Program-made: the position numbers and the translations under genes | Notes under the pieces: generated by a model | Told to the model about the DNA's origin: nothing | Databases searched by the model: none | Seen by the model: the letters and a program-made list of their open reading frames with translations, nothing else | Shown here: positions 56,749 to 64,000 of the stretch, piece after piece | Layout of the letters: each line of letters opens with the position of its first letter | How positions within the stretch are numbered: the stretch's first letter is position 1 | NCBI GenBank assembly: GCA_003136315.1 | Contig: PLDW01000143.1 | Coordinates: 22,049-86,048 of the forward strand | DNA length: 64,000 bases | Reading direction: 5' to 3' | Origin: Gemmataceae bacterium | GTDB taxonomy: Bacteria > Planctomycetota > Planctomycetia > Gemmatales > Gemmataceae

Positions 56749-57920
56749 GCGGTCCTCCGGGCGGGGTTGATGGGTCCGGCGGGGGTAGCCTCATCGATCA
56801 GCCGGCCAGCCCGTTCGAGGAGGGCCGCAGCCGGGGCCTCCGCAGCCGTGGGGGCTGCACCACGGGTCAGCGACTCCGCCCGGCCGAGGGTGAGAATATC
56901 GGGGAGCAGTCGCTCGGCGGCCGTTCCGGATACGCAGGGGGAACCCGAGGCGACGGCCCGGGCGCGGCAAAATCGAGCGTTCCCGCAAGTCGTCAGGCAG
57001 CCTGGGGTGTACGCGGTGCCGACTCGATCAGCGATGTCGTGCAATGTGTCCAGGCGTGATTGCTCGTCGGCCTTGGCGTCGGCGACCGGGCCGAAAGAAA
57101 CATCAGCAGGGGTTGCACTGGCCACGTCAGCAGCATTGGGGACAGCGGCAAACACCCGCCGGATTCGCGTGACCCGAGCGGACACCCGCTGTTCCGAGAG
57201 TATCGGTGTGAGCCCGACGTTTCGTGGGGTGATCAGCATCACCCGATCGCTGACAAGCTTCTCAGGTTTGCCACCGAGGCTGGCGACGGTGTTACTGGTC
57301 AGCATCACATAGACGGCGGCTTGGTCCAGCGCAGAGCCAAGTTGCTCGGGATCGACCCGGTCGTCCACCTTCGGAAATGACTTCACCTCGGCGACCCGGA
57401 TCTCACCACCGGCGTCACGGGCGGCGAGGGCATCAGCCTCGAAGAAGGCATCGATCCCACCCACGTTGCCCCGTAGGACCGCGCCGTCGATCAGGTGGGG
57501 GGCGGACCGGTCGCCACGGATGATCCCTCGGAGGTGGCCATCGGTGGCATCCGCCCGTGCAGGCATTCGACCGACACCCGCAGGAAACCCATCCCGCAGG
57601 TTGATCACCCGCATGTTGATCGGCGGCAGTCCCAGCGGCTCACGGAGCAGGTCTCGGGTGAGGGCGTAGTCGTCGTTCCGGAGCATCTTCTCGAACGAGA
57701 GCCCTCGGCCGAACGCAAACGGGGACTGGCCGAATGTGGGCTGGAACCGGGTGCCCTTGAGGAGTCGGTCAAAGTCGACCCCCGCCGCGAAACCAAGGGT
57801 TGCCAGCCGGCAGTCGGTGTTCTGAGCGAACCCGGCCAGCACCCGAACGCTTGGAGATCGCCTCGGGGCAGGTCCACGGATGCCGTCAAGTCGAAAATTG
57901 AAGGCTGGGGAAGAAACCAT
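56745..57920 (-). CDS. PD-(D/E)XK nuclease with C-terminal cysteine cluster
   Basis: 391 residues from ATG 57920. The nuclease core is at ~165-200: GIDAFFEADALAARDAGGEI RVAEVKSF, giving D-x(n)-E-V-K, the (D/E)xK motif. Further on, CLTTCGNARFCRARAVASGSPC provides four cysteines (C-x3-C-x5-C-x10-C), similar to the iron-sulfur clusters of Cas4/AddB-like nucleases. It is first in the operon with the unknown protein and SF1 helicase. A likely role is a DNA end-processing nuclease acting with the helicase. A diverged ECF-like promoter motif lies ~145 bases upstream. Confidence 0.75.
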   Translation of the reverse strand: MVSSPAFNFRLDGIRGPAPRRSPSVRVLAGFAQNTDCRLATLGFAAGVDFDRLLKGTRFQPTFGQSPFAFGRGLSFEKMLRNDDYALTRDLLREPLGLPPINMRVINLRDGFPAGVGRMPARADATDGHLRGIIRGDRSAPHLIDGAVLRGNVGGIDAFFEADALAARDAGGEIRVAEVKSFPKVDDRVDPEQLGSALDQAAVYVMLTSNTVASLGGKPEKLVSDRVMLITPRNVGLTPILSEQRVSARVTRIRRVFAAVPNAADVASATPADVSFGPVADAKADEQSRLDTLHDIADRVGTAYTPGCLTTCGNARFCRARAVASGSPCVSGTAAERLLPDILTLGRAESLTRGAAPTAAEAPAAALLERAGRLIDEATPAGPINPARRTA

Positions 57921-58064
57921 GATTTTCTCAGGTGAATACCAACCCCGAATGATTCGCTGGGACTTTTCGCGGCGTTTCCGGGTGGGGATACGAGAGCGAT
58001 CTCGCCCATCGGTGATCGAGTTCGACCACTCTTCGCAGTCAGAGCCGCCTGCCACACGAGAGTG

Positions 58065-58092
58065 AATAACGGGTGCCGAAGTGAAGTGTCCG
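58065..58092 (-). promoter_or_regulatory. Diverged ECF-like promoter motif, copy F
   Basis: - strand CGGACACTT (58092-58084), 13 bases, GTTATT (58070-58065). It shares the full -35 of the integrative-element motif, but the spacing is one base shorter and the -10 is diverged. Directed toward the nuclease/helicase operon. Confidence 0.4.
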
Positions 58093-58152
58093 GAAATATC
58101 AACGGGTTGGGCGGAGATTGTGCCCGGAATTTGTCTGCGGCGTGAACGGCGG

Positions 58153-59331
58153 TCAACCTGAAGTAGTTTTGGAAGCAAAGAGCCGTATCCGGAGACGCCT
58201 CGCGAAGTCGTTCGCTTCACGGAGCAAAATTTGATCTTCAGCCGAGAATGTGTACCCCGCAACGTGCCTCTTCAACGGGTGACCGACCAACCTCCGCAGC
58301 TCGTTGAGTTTCGAGAGCCATTTGAGGCATTTGTGCTTTCCTTCTGCACCGACGACGGCACGCACGTGGAATTCGAACAATGGCCAGTTCTTTTCTATGA
58401 TCGTCTTAAGGTCGATAAGGTCACAGTACGCCTCGACCGGGAACCGGCCTTCTTCCTGTCGATGTCTGTGGGCACATTTTTGCTGTATGCTTTCCGGAAC
58501 GAGTGTGTTCCACCAGTGACTGGCCGAGGCCAACAACGTCCCAAAAACAAAATCCGTGAGATTAATCTCCACCTTCTTACAGTGATCCTCGGGAGTATCA
58601 GACGATCGTCCCTCTGCGAGGTACTGTAAGACATTGGTGGCGAACTGGCGGTTAACCTCGATACCCGGCCATTCGATTCCGGTAACACCGCCGTAGGGAT
58701 CCTCGAAGTACCCGCCGGACATCGCGAGAACCCCGCCTCCACCGGTCCCCTGCCAGGCGGCGACACACGCGAGTTCCCTTGCGTTCCAGTTGCTCGGGAG
58801 GTCGGAATCGCCGTCGACAGTGAGGTATCGATCGTCCGCGACGAGCACGGGGAGGGAGTCGCCCCCGTACCAAACGGCGTTCGGGTGCTGAATCTGCACC
58901 TCGTCGACACCGGCGAAGAGGCGGGAATCCCGATAGTGATCGGGTGTCCGCTCCAATCGGATTAGTGGGGTACTCTGTGACCGGATTCGAACGGTGGTGC
59001 CAGTAAGGTCATAGGAGGCCAGGAAGGCGTTCTGGTGGTCGAGGCTGTTCACGTTGAGACGCACTAACACCCGGGCACCGGATCGGATGCGATCGTGCAG
59101 CAGTCTAGCATACTCCTCCAACAGGAGCGGGTAGTCATTGGGCATGAAGAACGCATCAGCATCATTGAGTATGCCCCGCAAATGTGCCCAGGCCAAATGC
59201 ATTGCTTGGGGGGTGTCGTCGGTCTCCCGGACGAAGCGGAGTTCGTTTCCTGCGTCCCCTGCTAACTCCGACAGGCGGCCATATGGGAACCGATCTCTCG
59301 TGCTGAGGATTGAGAGGTAGCCGATGATCAT
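58153..59331 (-). CDS. GATase-like domain fused to Swt1-type HEPN
   Basis: 392 residues from ATG 59331 with GGAG upstream (an ATG at 59361 is also possible). Residues ~1-225 have a glutamine-amidotransferase-like alpha/beta fold (DADAFFMPNDYPLLLEEYAR; GTGGGGVLAMSGGYFEDPYG), probably non-catalytic, as I see no clear Cys nucleophile elbow. Residues ~245-385 match Swt1-family HEPN: NLTDFVFGTLLASASHWWN, YCDLIDLKTIIEKNWPLFEF, and LSKLNELRRLVGHPLKRHV with R-x4-H. It is predicted to be an RNase-type toxin controlled by a ligand-binding domain. It follows hsdR by 41 bases and may be an abortive back-up of that restriction unit. Confidence 0.75.
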   Translation of the reverse strand: MIIGYLSILSTRDRFPYGRLSELAGDAGNELRFVRETDDTPQAMHLAWAHLRGILNDADAFFMPNDYPLLLEEYARLLHDRIRSGARVLVRLNVNSLDHQNAFLASYDLTGTTVRIRSQSTPLIRLERTPDHYRDSRLFAGVDEVQIQHPNAVWYGGDSLPVLVADDRYLTVDGDSDLPSNWNARELACVAAWQGTGGGGVLAMSGGYFEDPYGGVTGIEWPGIEVNRQFATNVLQYLAEGRSSDTPEDHCKKVEINLTDFVFGTLLASASHWWNTLVPESIQQKCAHRHRQEEGRFPVEAYCDLIDLKTIIEKNWPLFEFHVRAVVGAEGKHKCLKWLSKLNELRRLVGHPLKRHVAGYTFSAEDQILLREANDFARRLRIRLFASKTTSG

Positions 59332-59372
59332 CTTAACTCCAATATTGGTAAGACAGTTCAACCGAAGTCAGG

Positions 59373-62300
59373 CTATTCCACAGACTCGGTCCCGGATTTC
59401 CGCTCGGCGTAGCGGTCGAAGAGCAGATCGTTGAGGAAGTCGGCGAACTCCGGTTTGTCGTTGATCTGCTTGAAGAACTTAAAATTCGTGTCGATCATGT
59501 CCTGTACGTTGTCGCGGACCTTGTGGTCGAATGTTAGCCGGGCATTCTCCCGGGTGTTGACCGCGAAGCTCGATGCCATTCCGACATCAGCGTCGAGCTT
59601 ATCCTCCAGGGTCTCGATGAACTGCCTGTCTTCATCCTTGAAGTCCGTTCCGAATCTCTCGTTGAGCAACTTCAGGATCTGCGAGAGTGGCTCTAGCTGA
59701 GGATCGGGCTTACTCGCGACCCCACCGCCCTTCTGGTGTTCGAGAAGGCCCTTACCCGGCTCCGGCGAGATCGACTCCCGCGCTGCCTGAACGAGTCGGA
59801 CGGAGTTCACGTCCACGAACTTCTGCAACTCCCGCGGTTGATCCTCCCGCGGGACAGGCAGCAGCCGAAGGAGGCACCGGGCGAACTGGTGGAGTTGTTC
59901 CAGTTCGGGGTCTGAAAAAGTGATCACCTGTGCGAGGAAGGCGTAGAGATTCGTGTATTCGGTCAACCTCCCCCGGAACTCACGCTGCTCCTGCTCATCA
60001 CCGGCGGCGACGCGATCAACCACCGGCTTGAGCGCGGCGTATACCTTCTCCATTACGGCCCGCGGTCGGTAAAACGCAGCGGCAAACGCAGTCAGGTCGG
60101 CAGCGTAGTAAAAGCCGTACTTCTTCAACGCGCTCTCGACCTGGTACAACTCGTCAGGGTCGGCGATCTCAGCCAGGCTCGTCCGGTCGTAGTATTTTCC
60201 GAACGCCTCCCTCACTCGCTCCGCATTGTCCGCGAAGTCGAGTACGCATGTGTCCGTCTTCCCGATGTGTGTTCGATTCAGCCGTGACAAAGTTTGGACG
60301 ACATTCACGTCGGCGAGCCGTTTGTCCACGTACATTGTGTGCAACAGCGGCTGATCGAACCCGGTCTGGAATTTGTTCGCCGCGATCAGCAATCGGTAGG
60401 GGTCAGTGCCGAACTTCGCTGCGGTCTGCGCTTCTGGGAACCCGTTCATGCCCCCTTCGGTGTACTCGCTTTTGATCTTCGTCTTCTCGTCAGTGATCGT
60501 CAGCGTACCTGAGAATGCGACCACGGCTTTCCAGGTGTAGCCCTTCTCCTCAAGGTACTTGTCGACCGCCTTTTTGAAATTCACCGCGTTTTCTCGCGAA
60601 CTCGTGACCAACATCGCACGCGCCCGGTTGCCGATCTGGTCGAGTACCTTCGTGGCAAGATGCTCGGCGATGAGTTCGACCTTTTTCCGGATCGTGAGTT
60701 CGCTTTCCGCCACGAACCGAGTGAGCAACTTGCTTGCTTTCTGGCGGTCGAATTTCGGATCCTCCTTCACTCGTTTCAAGAGTGACCAGTACGTCCGGTA
60801 GGAGATGAAGTTCTTGAGCACATCCAGGATGAACCCCTCCTCGATCGCCTGCCGCATGCTGTACAAACTGAACGGCTCACGTCTGCCGCCTGGCAACTCC
60901 ACGCCGAAAAGAGTCAATGTCTCCTCTTTCGGCGTGGCCGTGAAAGCGAAAGTGCTGACATGCTTCATCCGCCCCCGGGCCTTCTGATCCTTCGTGGCCA
61001 GGTCAGTCGGGCTCGATCCTTCCTCCTCGTCCGAACCGACCCGGAGGGTGTACTTCATCTCTTTGGCTGCGTCTCCCCCCTGTGAGGAGTGGGCCTCGTC
61101 CAGGATCAGTGCGAAGGTGTACCCCTTCAGCTTGTAGAACTCGGGTTTTTGCAACTCCTCTGAGTCCTGTCCCCCGGCCTTCTGCTTCTTCTCCCAATCC
61201 TCCCGGAGCTTCCGGACCTGTTCCAACACCACCGGGAATTTTTGCAGAGTGGTGATGATAATCTGCTTGCCGGCCTCCAGCGCCTCCTTGAGGTGCTTAC
61301 CCCCCTCATCAATGTGCTCGACCAACCCTGCCGTCTGTTCAAACGAACTCACCGTACGGCTCAACTGCCGGTCGAGGGCGACGCGGTCCGTCACCACGAT
61401 CACCGAGTCGAAGACCCGTTTGTCGTCCTTGCCGTGCAGCGAGGCCAGCCGGTGGGCCAACCACGCGATCGAGTTGGATTTCCCGGACCCCGCACTGTGC
61501 TGGATCAGATAGTTCTGCCCCGGCCCGTGATCGCGAGCGTGCGTCACCAACCCGCGGACGGAGTCGAGTTGGTGGTAACGCGGAACAATCACCGATCGCT
61601 TGAGCTTCCCCTGGTCGTCGCGGTCGCGCACGTCCTGCACGAAGTATTGCACCAGGTCGAGTACACTGTCCCGCGCCCAGACCTCGCGCCAGAGATAATC
61701 CGTGCTGAAGCCGCTGCCGAGCTTGGGTGGAGGGTTGCCGGCCCCGCGGTTCTTTCCTTCGCCGTCGCCGCGATTGAACGGCAGGAAGACCGTCTCGTCC
61801 CCCTTCAATTGCGTGGAGACATACACCAGGAAGGGATCGACCGCAAAGTGGGCGAGGCAGCGACCGAGGGCGAACATCGGCTCGCGGGGGTCGCGAGTTC
61901 GGCGATACTGCGTGATCGCATCCTTCACGTCCTGACCGTTGAGCGGGTTCTTTAACTCCCCCGTGAACAGTGGTAGGCCGTTCAGGAATAGCACCAAGTC
62001 AAGGCTGTGGTCGGTCTTCTCGCTGTATCGCACCTGCCGTATCACAGTAAACTGGTTCGCCTGGTACAGTACTTCGGTGTCGCGGTTGAGGGTGGTTTCT
62101 GGTTTGAAGAACGCGAGCCGGAACTTGCACCCGGTTGCCTTCACCCCCTGGCGGAGGACGGTCACTGTGCCATCGGATTCGATGGCCTCGGCGATCCGCT
62201 TCAGAAAGGTGTCGCGGGCGTCGGCCCGATGTTGCTGCACGTACTTCGCCCACTCCTTCGGCTGAGTGGCCTGGACGAAGTCGATGAGCGGGCCGGGGTC

Positions 62301-62411
62301 GAGGCACAACGCCTTGTCGAACGCAGACGGTTGACGCTGGACGTAGTGCGCCTTCGTGAGATCGGTGACGATGGCCGTTTCGAGGGCCTGTTCGGAGATG
62401 GCTTTGCTCAT
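59373..62411 (-). CDS. hsdR: Type I restriction enzyme R subunit
   Basis: 1012 residues from ATG 62411, overlapping the vapC stop by 4 bases. The N-terminal nuclease domain carries DLVLFLNGLPLFTGELKNPL (E-x-K). The motor has Walker A HSAGSGKSNSIAWLAH, Walker B LILDEAHSSQ (DEAH), and later YRLLIAANKFQTGFDQPLLH and QTLSRLNRTHIGK (motifs V/VI). Length is normal for HsdR. It cuts DNA after ATP-driven translocation when complexed with HsdM and HsdS, but neither is encoded in this window. Partner subunits must be elsewhere or are replaced. Confidence 0.93.
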   Translation of the reverse strand: MSKAISEQALETAIVTDLTKAHYVQRQPSAFDKALCLDPGPLIDFVQATQPKEWAKYVQQHRADARDTFLKRIAEAIESDGTVTVLRQGVKATGCKFRLAFFKPETTLNRDTEVLYQANQFTVIRQVRYSEKTDHSLDLVLFLNGLPLFTGELKNPLNGQDVKDAITQYRRTRDPREPMFALGRCLAHFAVDPFLVYVSTQLKGDETVFLPFNRGDGEGKNRGAGNPPPKLGSGFSTDYLWREVWARDSVLDLVQYFVQDVRDRDDQGKLKRSVIVPRYHQLDSVRGLVTHARDHGPGQNYLIQHSAGSGKSNSIAWLAHRLASLHGKDDKRVFDSVIVVTDRVALDRQLSRTVSSFEQTAGLVEHIDEGGKHLKEALEAGKQIIITTLQKFPVVLEQVRKLREDWEKKQKAGGQDSEELQKPEFYKLKGYTFALILDEAHSSQGGDAAKEMKYTLRVGSDEEEGSSPTDLATKDQKARGRMKHVSTFAFTATPKEETLTLFGVELPGGRREPFSLYSMRQAIEEGFILDVLKNFISYRTYWSLLKRVKEDPKFDRQKASKLLTRFVAESELTIRKKVELIAEHLATKVLDQIGNRARAMLVTSSRENAVNFKKAVDKYLEEKGYTWKAVVAFSGTLTITDEKTKIKSEYTEGGMNGFPEAQTAAKFGTDPYRLLIAANKFQTGFDQPLLHTMYVDKRLADVNVVQTLSRLNRTHIGKTDTCVLDFADNAERVREAFGKYYDRTSLAEIADPDELYQVESALKKYGFYYAADLTAFAAAFYRPRAVMEKVYAALKPVVDRVAAGDEQEQREFRGRLTEYTNLYAFLAQVITFSDPELEQLHQFARCLLRLLPVPREDQPRELQKFVDVNSVRLVQAARESISPEPGKGLLEHQKGGGVASKPDPQLEPLSQILKLLNERFGTDFKDEDRQFIETLEDKLDADVGMASSFAVNTRENARLTFDHKVRDNVQDMIDTNFKFFKQINDKPEFADFLNDLLFDRYAERKSGTESVE

Positions 62412-62818
62412 GGAACCTGCCAGTCCTCCAGGGTAAGCGCGGGCACTCGGCTGAACTCGGCGGAGTTGTGAGTCACCAGCGTGCAGCCATTCGCCAGGGC
62501 AATGGCGGCGATAAGAAGATCATTGCTGCCAATCATCGTACCCGCAGTCGCCAAATGTGCTCGGATGCGACCATAGTGCTCGGCGGCCAGGTCGTCGAAC
62601 GACAGAGAGAGGTACTGCTGCCTCAGCGCTGCTACCAGTGCCCGATTGGCTGCTTGCTTCGAGGCGACGCTCCGCTCGACTCCATAGAGAAGCTCACCCA
62701 ACACGATGGAACAGAGAAGCACATCAGTGGCGGGATGCTGACTCAATCGTTGCGTCACTGTGGGGCTGCTCTGCCGCAGGTGGCCAATCCACGCATTGGA
62801 GTCCAGGAGGTATTTCAT
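62408..62818 (-). CDS. vapC: PIN-domain toxin VapC
   Basis: 136 residues. The PIN acidic residues are visible: D7 in YLLDSNAWIG, Glu in SIVLGELLYG, Asp in GSNDLLIAAIAL and the C-terminal TLVTHNSAEF, where an Asn/Glu pair replaces the usual TxNxxxF. A ribonuclease toxin. It overlaps the antitoxin stop and the hsdR start, so toxin, antitoxin and restriction subunit are one transcript. Confidence 0.9.
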   Translation of the reverse strand: MKYLLDSNAWIGHLRQSSPTVTQRLSQHPATDVLLCSIVLGELLYGVERSVASKQAANRALVAALRQQYLSLSFDDLAAEHYGRIRAHLATAGTMIGSNDLLIAAIALANGCTLVTHNSAEFSRVPALTLEDWQVP

Positions 62819-63048
62819 GAGAGGGAATCCCGCTCTTCGGGTTCTCCTTGCTCGGGTCGCTCGAACTCGCCTTGCCAGGCCCCGGCAGTCTTCTGCAAAA
62901 ATGCGAGATAGTCTTGCTGCGAGACCGATGGTTGCTTCGATCGCACAACCACCTCCACCTCGAATTCCGTGTCGGGCTGGCCGACTGGGATTTCCAGGTG
63001 CAGTTTGCTGTCCGGGCCGCTTCGAGATAGCATCACGATACTGGCCAT
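62815..63048 (-). CDS. VapB-type antitoxin
   Basis: 77 residues from ATG 63048 with AGGGAGGA upstream. The N-terminal half is beta-rich (SKLHLEIPVGQPDTEFEVEV); the C-terminus is acidic and disordered as in toxin-neutralising tails. Directly precedes vapC with a 4-base overlap, the usual order. No AbrB/RHH signature is obvious, so the DNA-binding class is uncertain. Confidence 0.75.
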   Translation of the reverse strand: MASIVMLSRSGPDSKLHLEIPVGQPDTEFEVEVVVRSKQPSVSQQDYLAFLQKTAGAWQGEFERPEQGEPEERDSLS

Positions 63049-63069
63049 GCCTGATCCTCCCTTGCCGGG

Positions 63070-63075
63070 ATTATA
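63070..63075 (-). promoter_or_regulatory. -10 box of the vapB-vapC-hsdR-HEPN operon
   Basis: TATAAT on the - strand, 22 bases upstream of the antitoxin ATG. No good -35 at 17 bases. The leader would be short. Confidence 0.5.
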
Positions 63076-63125
63076 CCTCGCCGTGAATGTCGAATTGCCC
63101 CGGGATGTCAGTCACTGCGTTGGGT

Positions 63126-63340
63126 CACACCCCGCGACTGACGTCGCCGGTTCGCCCGTCACCTCGCTGCGAACGGCCGCCGAGATCAGGGCCGTGGCGA
63201 ACGTGAGTCGCCGGGTTGGGTCATGAGGAAGCCTCCGGCGACCGGCGACGTGAGTCGCCGGGTGTGATCCTCCAACGATTGCCCCTCATGAGGAAGCCTC
63301 CGGCGATCCGGCGACGTGAGTCGCCGGGTGTGACCCAACA
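63126..63340. repeat. REP palindrome array, left of RAYT gene
   Basis: Four copies of a palindrome with core GGCGAC-GTGA-GTCGCC (two perfect at about 63242-63261 and 63306-63325, two diverged at about 63126 and 63190). The last two lie in a ~64-base direct repeat that also contains TCATGAGGAAGCCTCCGGCG. The array overlaps the 3' end of the transposase gene. Confidence 0.8.
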
Positions 63341-63873
63341 AGGATTGTCGCTTCAGGACTCAGCCACACAACGAGTGGCCCGGCTTGATCGCGAACGTAT
63401 TGGATCGCTCTAACTCGATTGGCTTCGCCCCGCAGGGGTCGTTTCGAGCCGCCGTCAGCAAACCAACGAGGGGCGATTCGCTGAGATCCCGCGCGGTTCA
63501 ACGCACGACTTGCATAGCTCTTGCACGATTTCAGCAACTCCGAAGGCTCCGGATCACCCGTGACGCCAAAGACCAAATGAACGTGATTCGATAGCACGGC
63601 TACTGCGTCGAGCGACCAACCTCGGTAGACAGCGGTCTCTTGAAACTGCCTGAGCAGGATGACAGCTTGCTCTCCCGACAGCAAGACGGGCTCCCCGGCC
63701 ATGACTTCGTGCGAATATCTCTCAAGAGGGGGTATCGCCTCCGTATGCGATTCGCCCTGGGAGTTATCGATCACACGCTTTCCTTGGTTGTCGTGATAAT
63801 AACCCACGAACCCGTCCCTGCCTGGCAGCCAAGTACCGTACGTCCGCCACGTAAAGAACCAATACCGATCCAT
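63286..63873 (-). CDS. REP-associated tyrosine transposase (RAYT, Y1_Tnp)
   Basis: 195 residues from ATG 63873. N-terminal YWFFTWRTYGTWLPGRDGF; HUH motif in LSNHVHLVFG (His-x-His); likely catalytic Tyr in AIQYVRDQAG. A single-tyrosine HUH endonuclease that nicks REP palindromes. REP sequences flank both ends, and the last ~15 codons run into a REP copy (GSHPATHVAGSPEASS), so the repeat forms part of the protein's tail. Confidence 0.9.
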   Translation of the reverse strand: MDRYWFFTWRTYGTWLPGRDGFVGYYHDNQGKRVIDNSQGESHTEAIPPLERYSHEVMAGEPVLLSGEQAVILLRQFQETAVYRGWSLDAVAVLSNHVHLVFGVTGDPEPSELLKSCKSYASRALNRAGSQRIAPRWFADGGSKRPLRGEANRVRAIQYVRDQAGPLVVWLSPEATILVGSHPATHVAGSPEASS

Positions 63874-63919
63874 GCTGACAACTCCTGTTTGCGTCGAGCG
63901 ACGTGTGGCCAGTGGCGTG

Positions 63920-64000
63920 TCACTTGGCCCGGCACCCCACCGCGACACCCGGCGACTCGTCACGCCACCCGGCGACTCACCTCGCCGCGACACCCGGCAC
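63920..64000. repeat. REP palindromes, right of RAYT gene, continuing past the edge
   Basis: At least three inverted copies of ACACCCGGCGACTC-type REP halves to the window end, in the opposite orientation to the left array. Confidence 0.7.

Overview
The window reads as planctomycete DNA, most likely a member of the Gemmataceae. GC is high, there are TPR-CHAT proteins and a planctomycete-style Ser/Thr kinase with an N-terminal helper region, and a beta-repeat surface protein carries an N-terminal LEFLEDRLTP-like export motif. Almost everything is accessory genome: defence or conflict cassettes, an integrative element, introns and plasmid remnants. Names rest on recognised motifs only; no database search was possible.

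Layout. (1) 1-6358: five translationally coupled + strand genes (SIS/HAD hydrolase cut by the window edge, PRTase-like protein, P-loop ATPase, unknown, PfkB kinase), a candidate nucleotide- or sugar-processing conflict system. (2) About 6.6-25.8 kb: an integrative element with no structural genes. It has a ParB-methyltransferase, several small coiled proteins, a family-A DNA polymerase with proofreading domain, a primase-polymerase/DUF3987 protein, its own ECF-like sigma factor, a large serine recombinase with DUF2924 and HTH partners, and a nested pair of group II introns. A shared promoter-like motif (CGGACACTT-N14-GTAGTT) precedes its operons, in tandem pairs at two places. One gene of the recombinase operon is split by a 106-bp MITE whose removal restores the frame. 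(3) 26.0-32.2 kb: a divergent cluster with a GAF-domain protein and subtilisin-like protease on the - strand, and a sigma-like factor plus two unknown proteins on the + strand. (4) 32.2-34.7 kb: a 3' fragment of tRNA-Asn with its terminator, a plasmid RepA-like gene and an origin-like stretch. (5) 34.7-48.2 kb: a beta-repeat surface protein, an ECF sigma factor, and a TPR-CHAT / kinase / TPR-CHAT-PDZ cluster. (6) 48.3-53.7 kb: a - strand trio of GNAT-nucleotidyltransferase, HEPN-STAND-TPR ATPase and cysteine desulfurase-like enzyme. (7) 53.9-57.9 kb: a - strand trio of PD-(D/E)XK nuclease with cysteine cluster, a frameshifted protein and an SF1 helicase. (8) 58.2-63.0 kb: VapBC, a type I restriction HsdR without HsdM/HsdS, and a HEPN protein, tightly packed. 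(9) 63.1-64.0 kb: a RAYT transposase flanked by REP palindromes.

How the parts may work together. The element's sigma gene lies directly upstream of one tandem promoter pair, and the same motif precedes the methyltransferase and recombinase operons, so the element probably runs its own regulon. A weaker copy upstream of the nuclease/helicase operon may link that cassette to it. The tRNA fragment, RepA gene, serine recombinase, MITE, twintron and RAYT show repeated insertion at this locus, which looks like a defence island built from several mobile elements.
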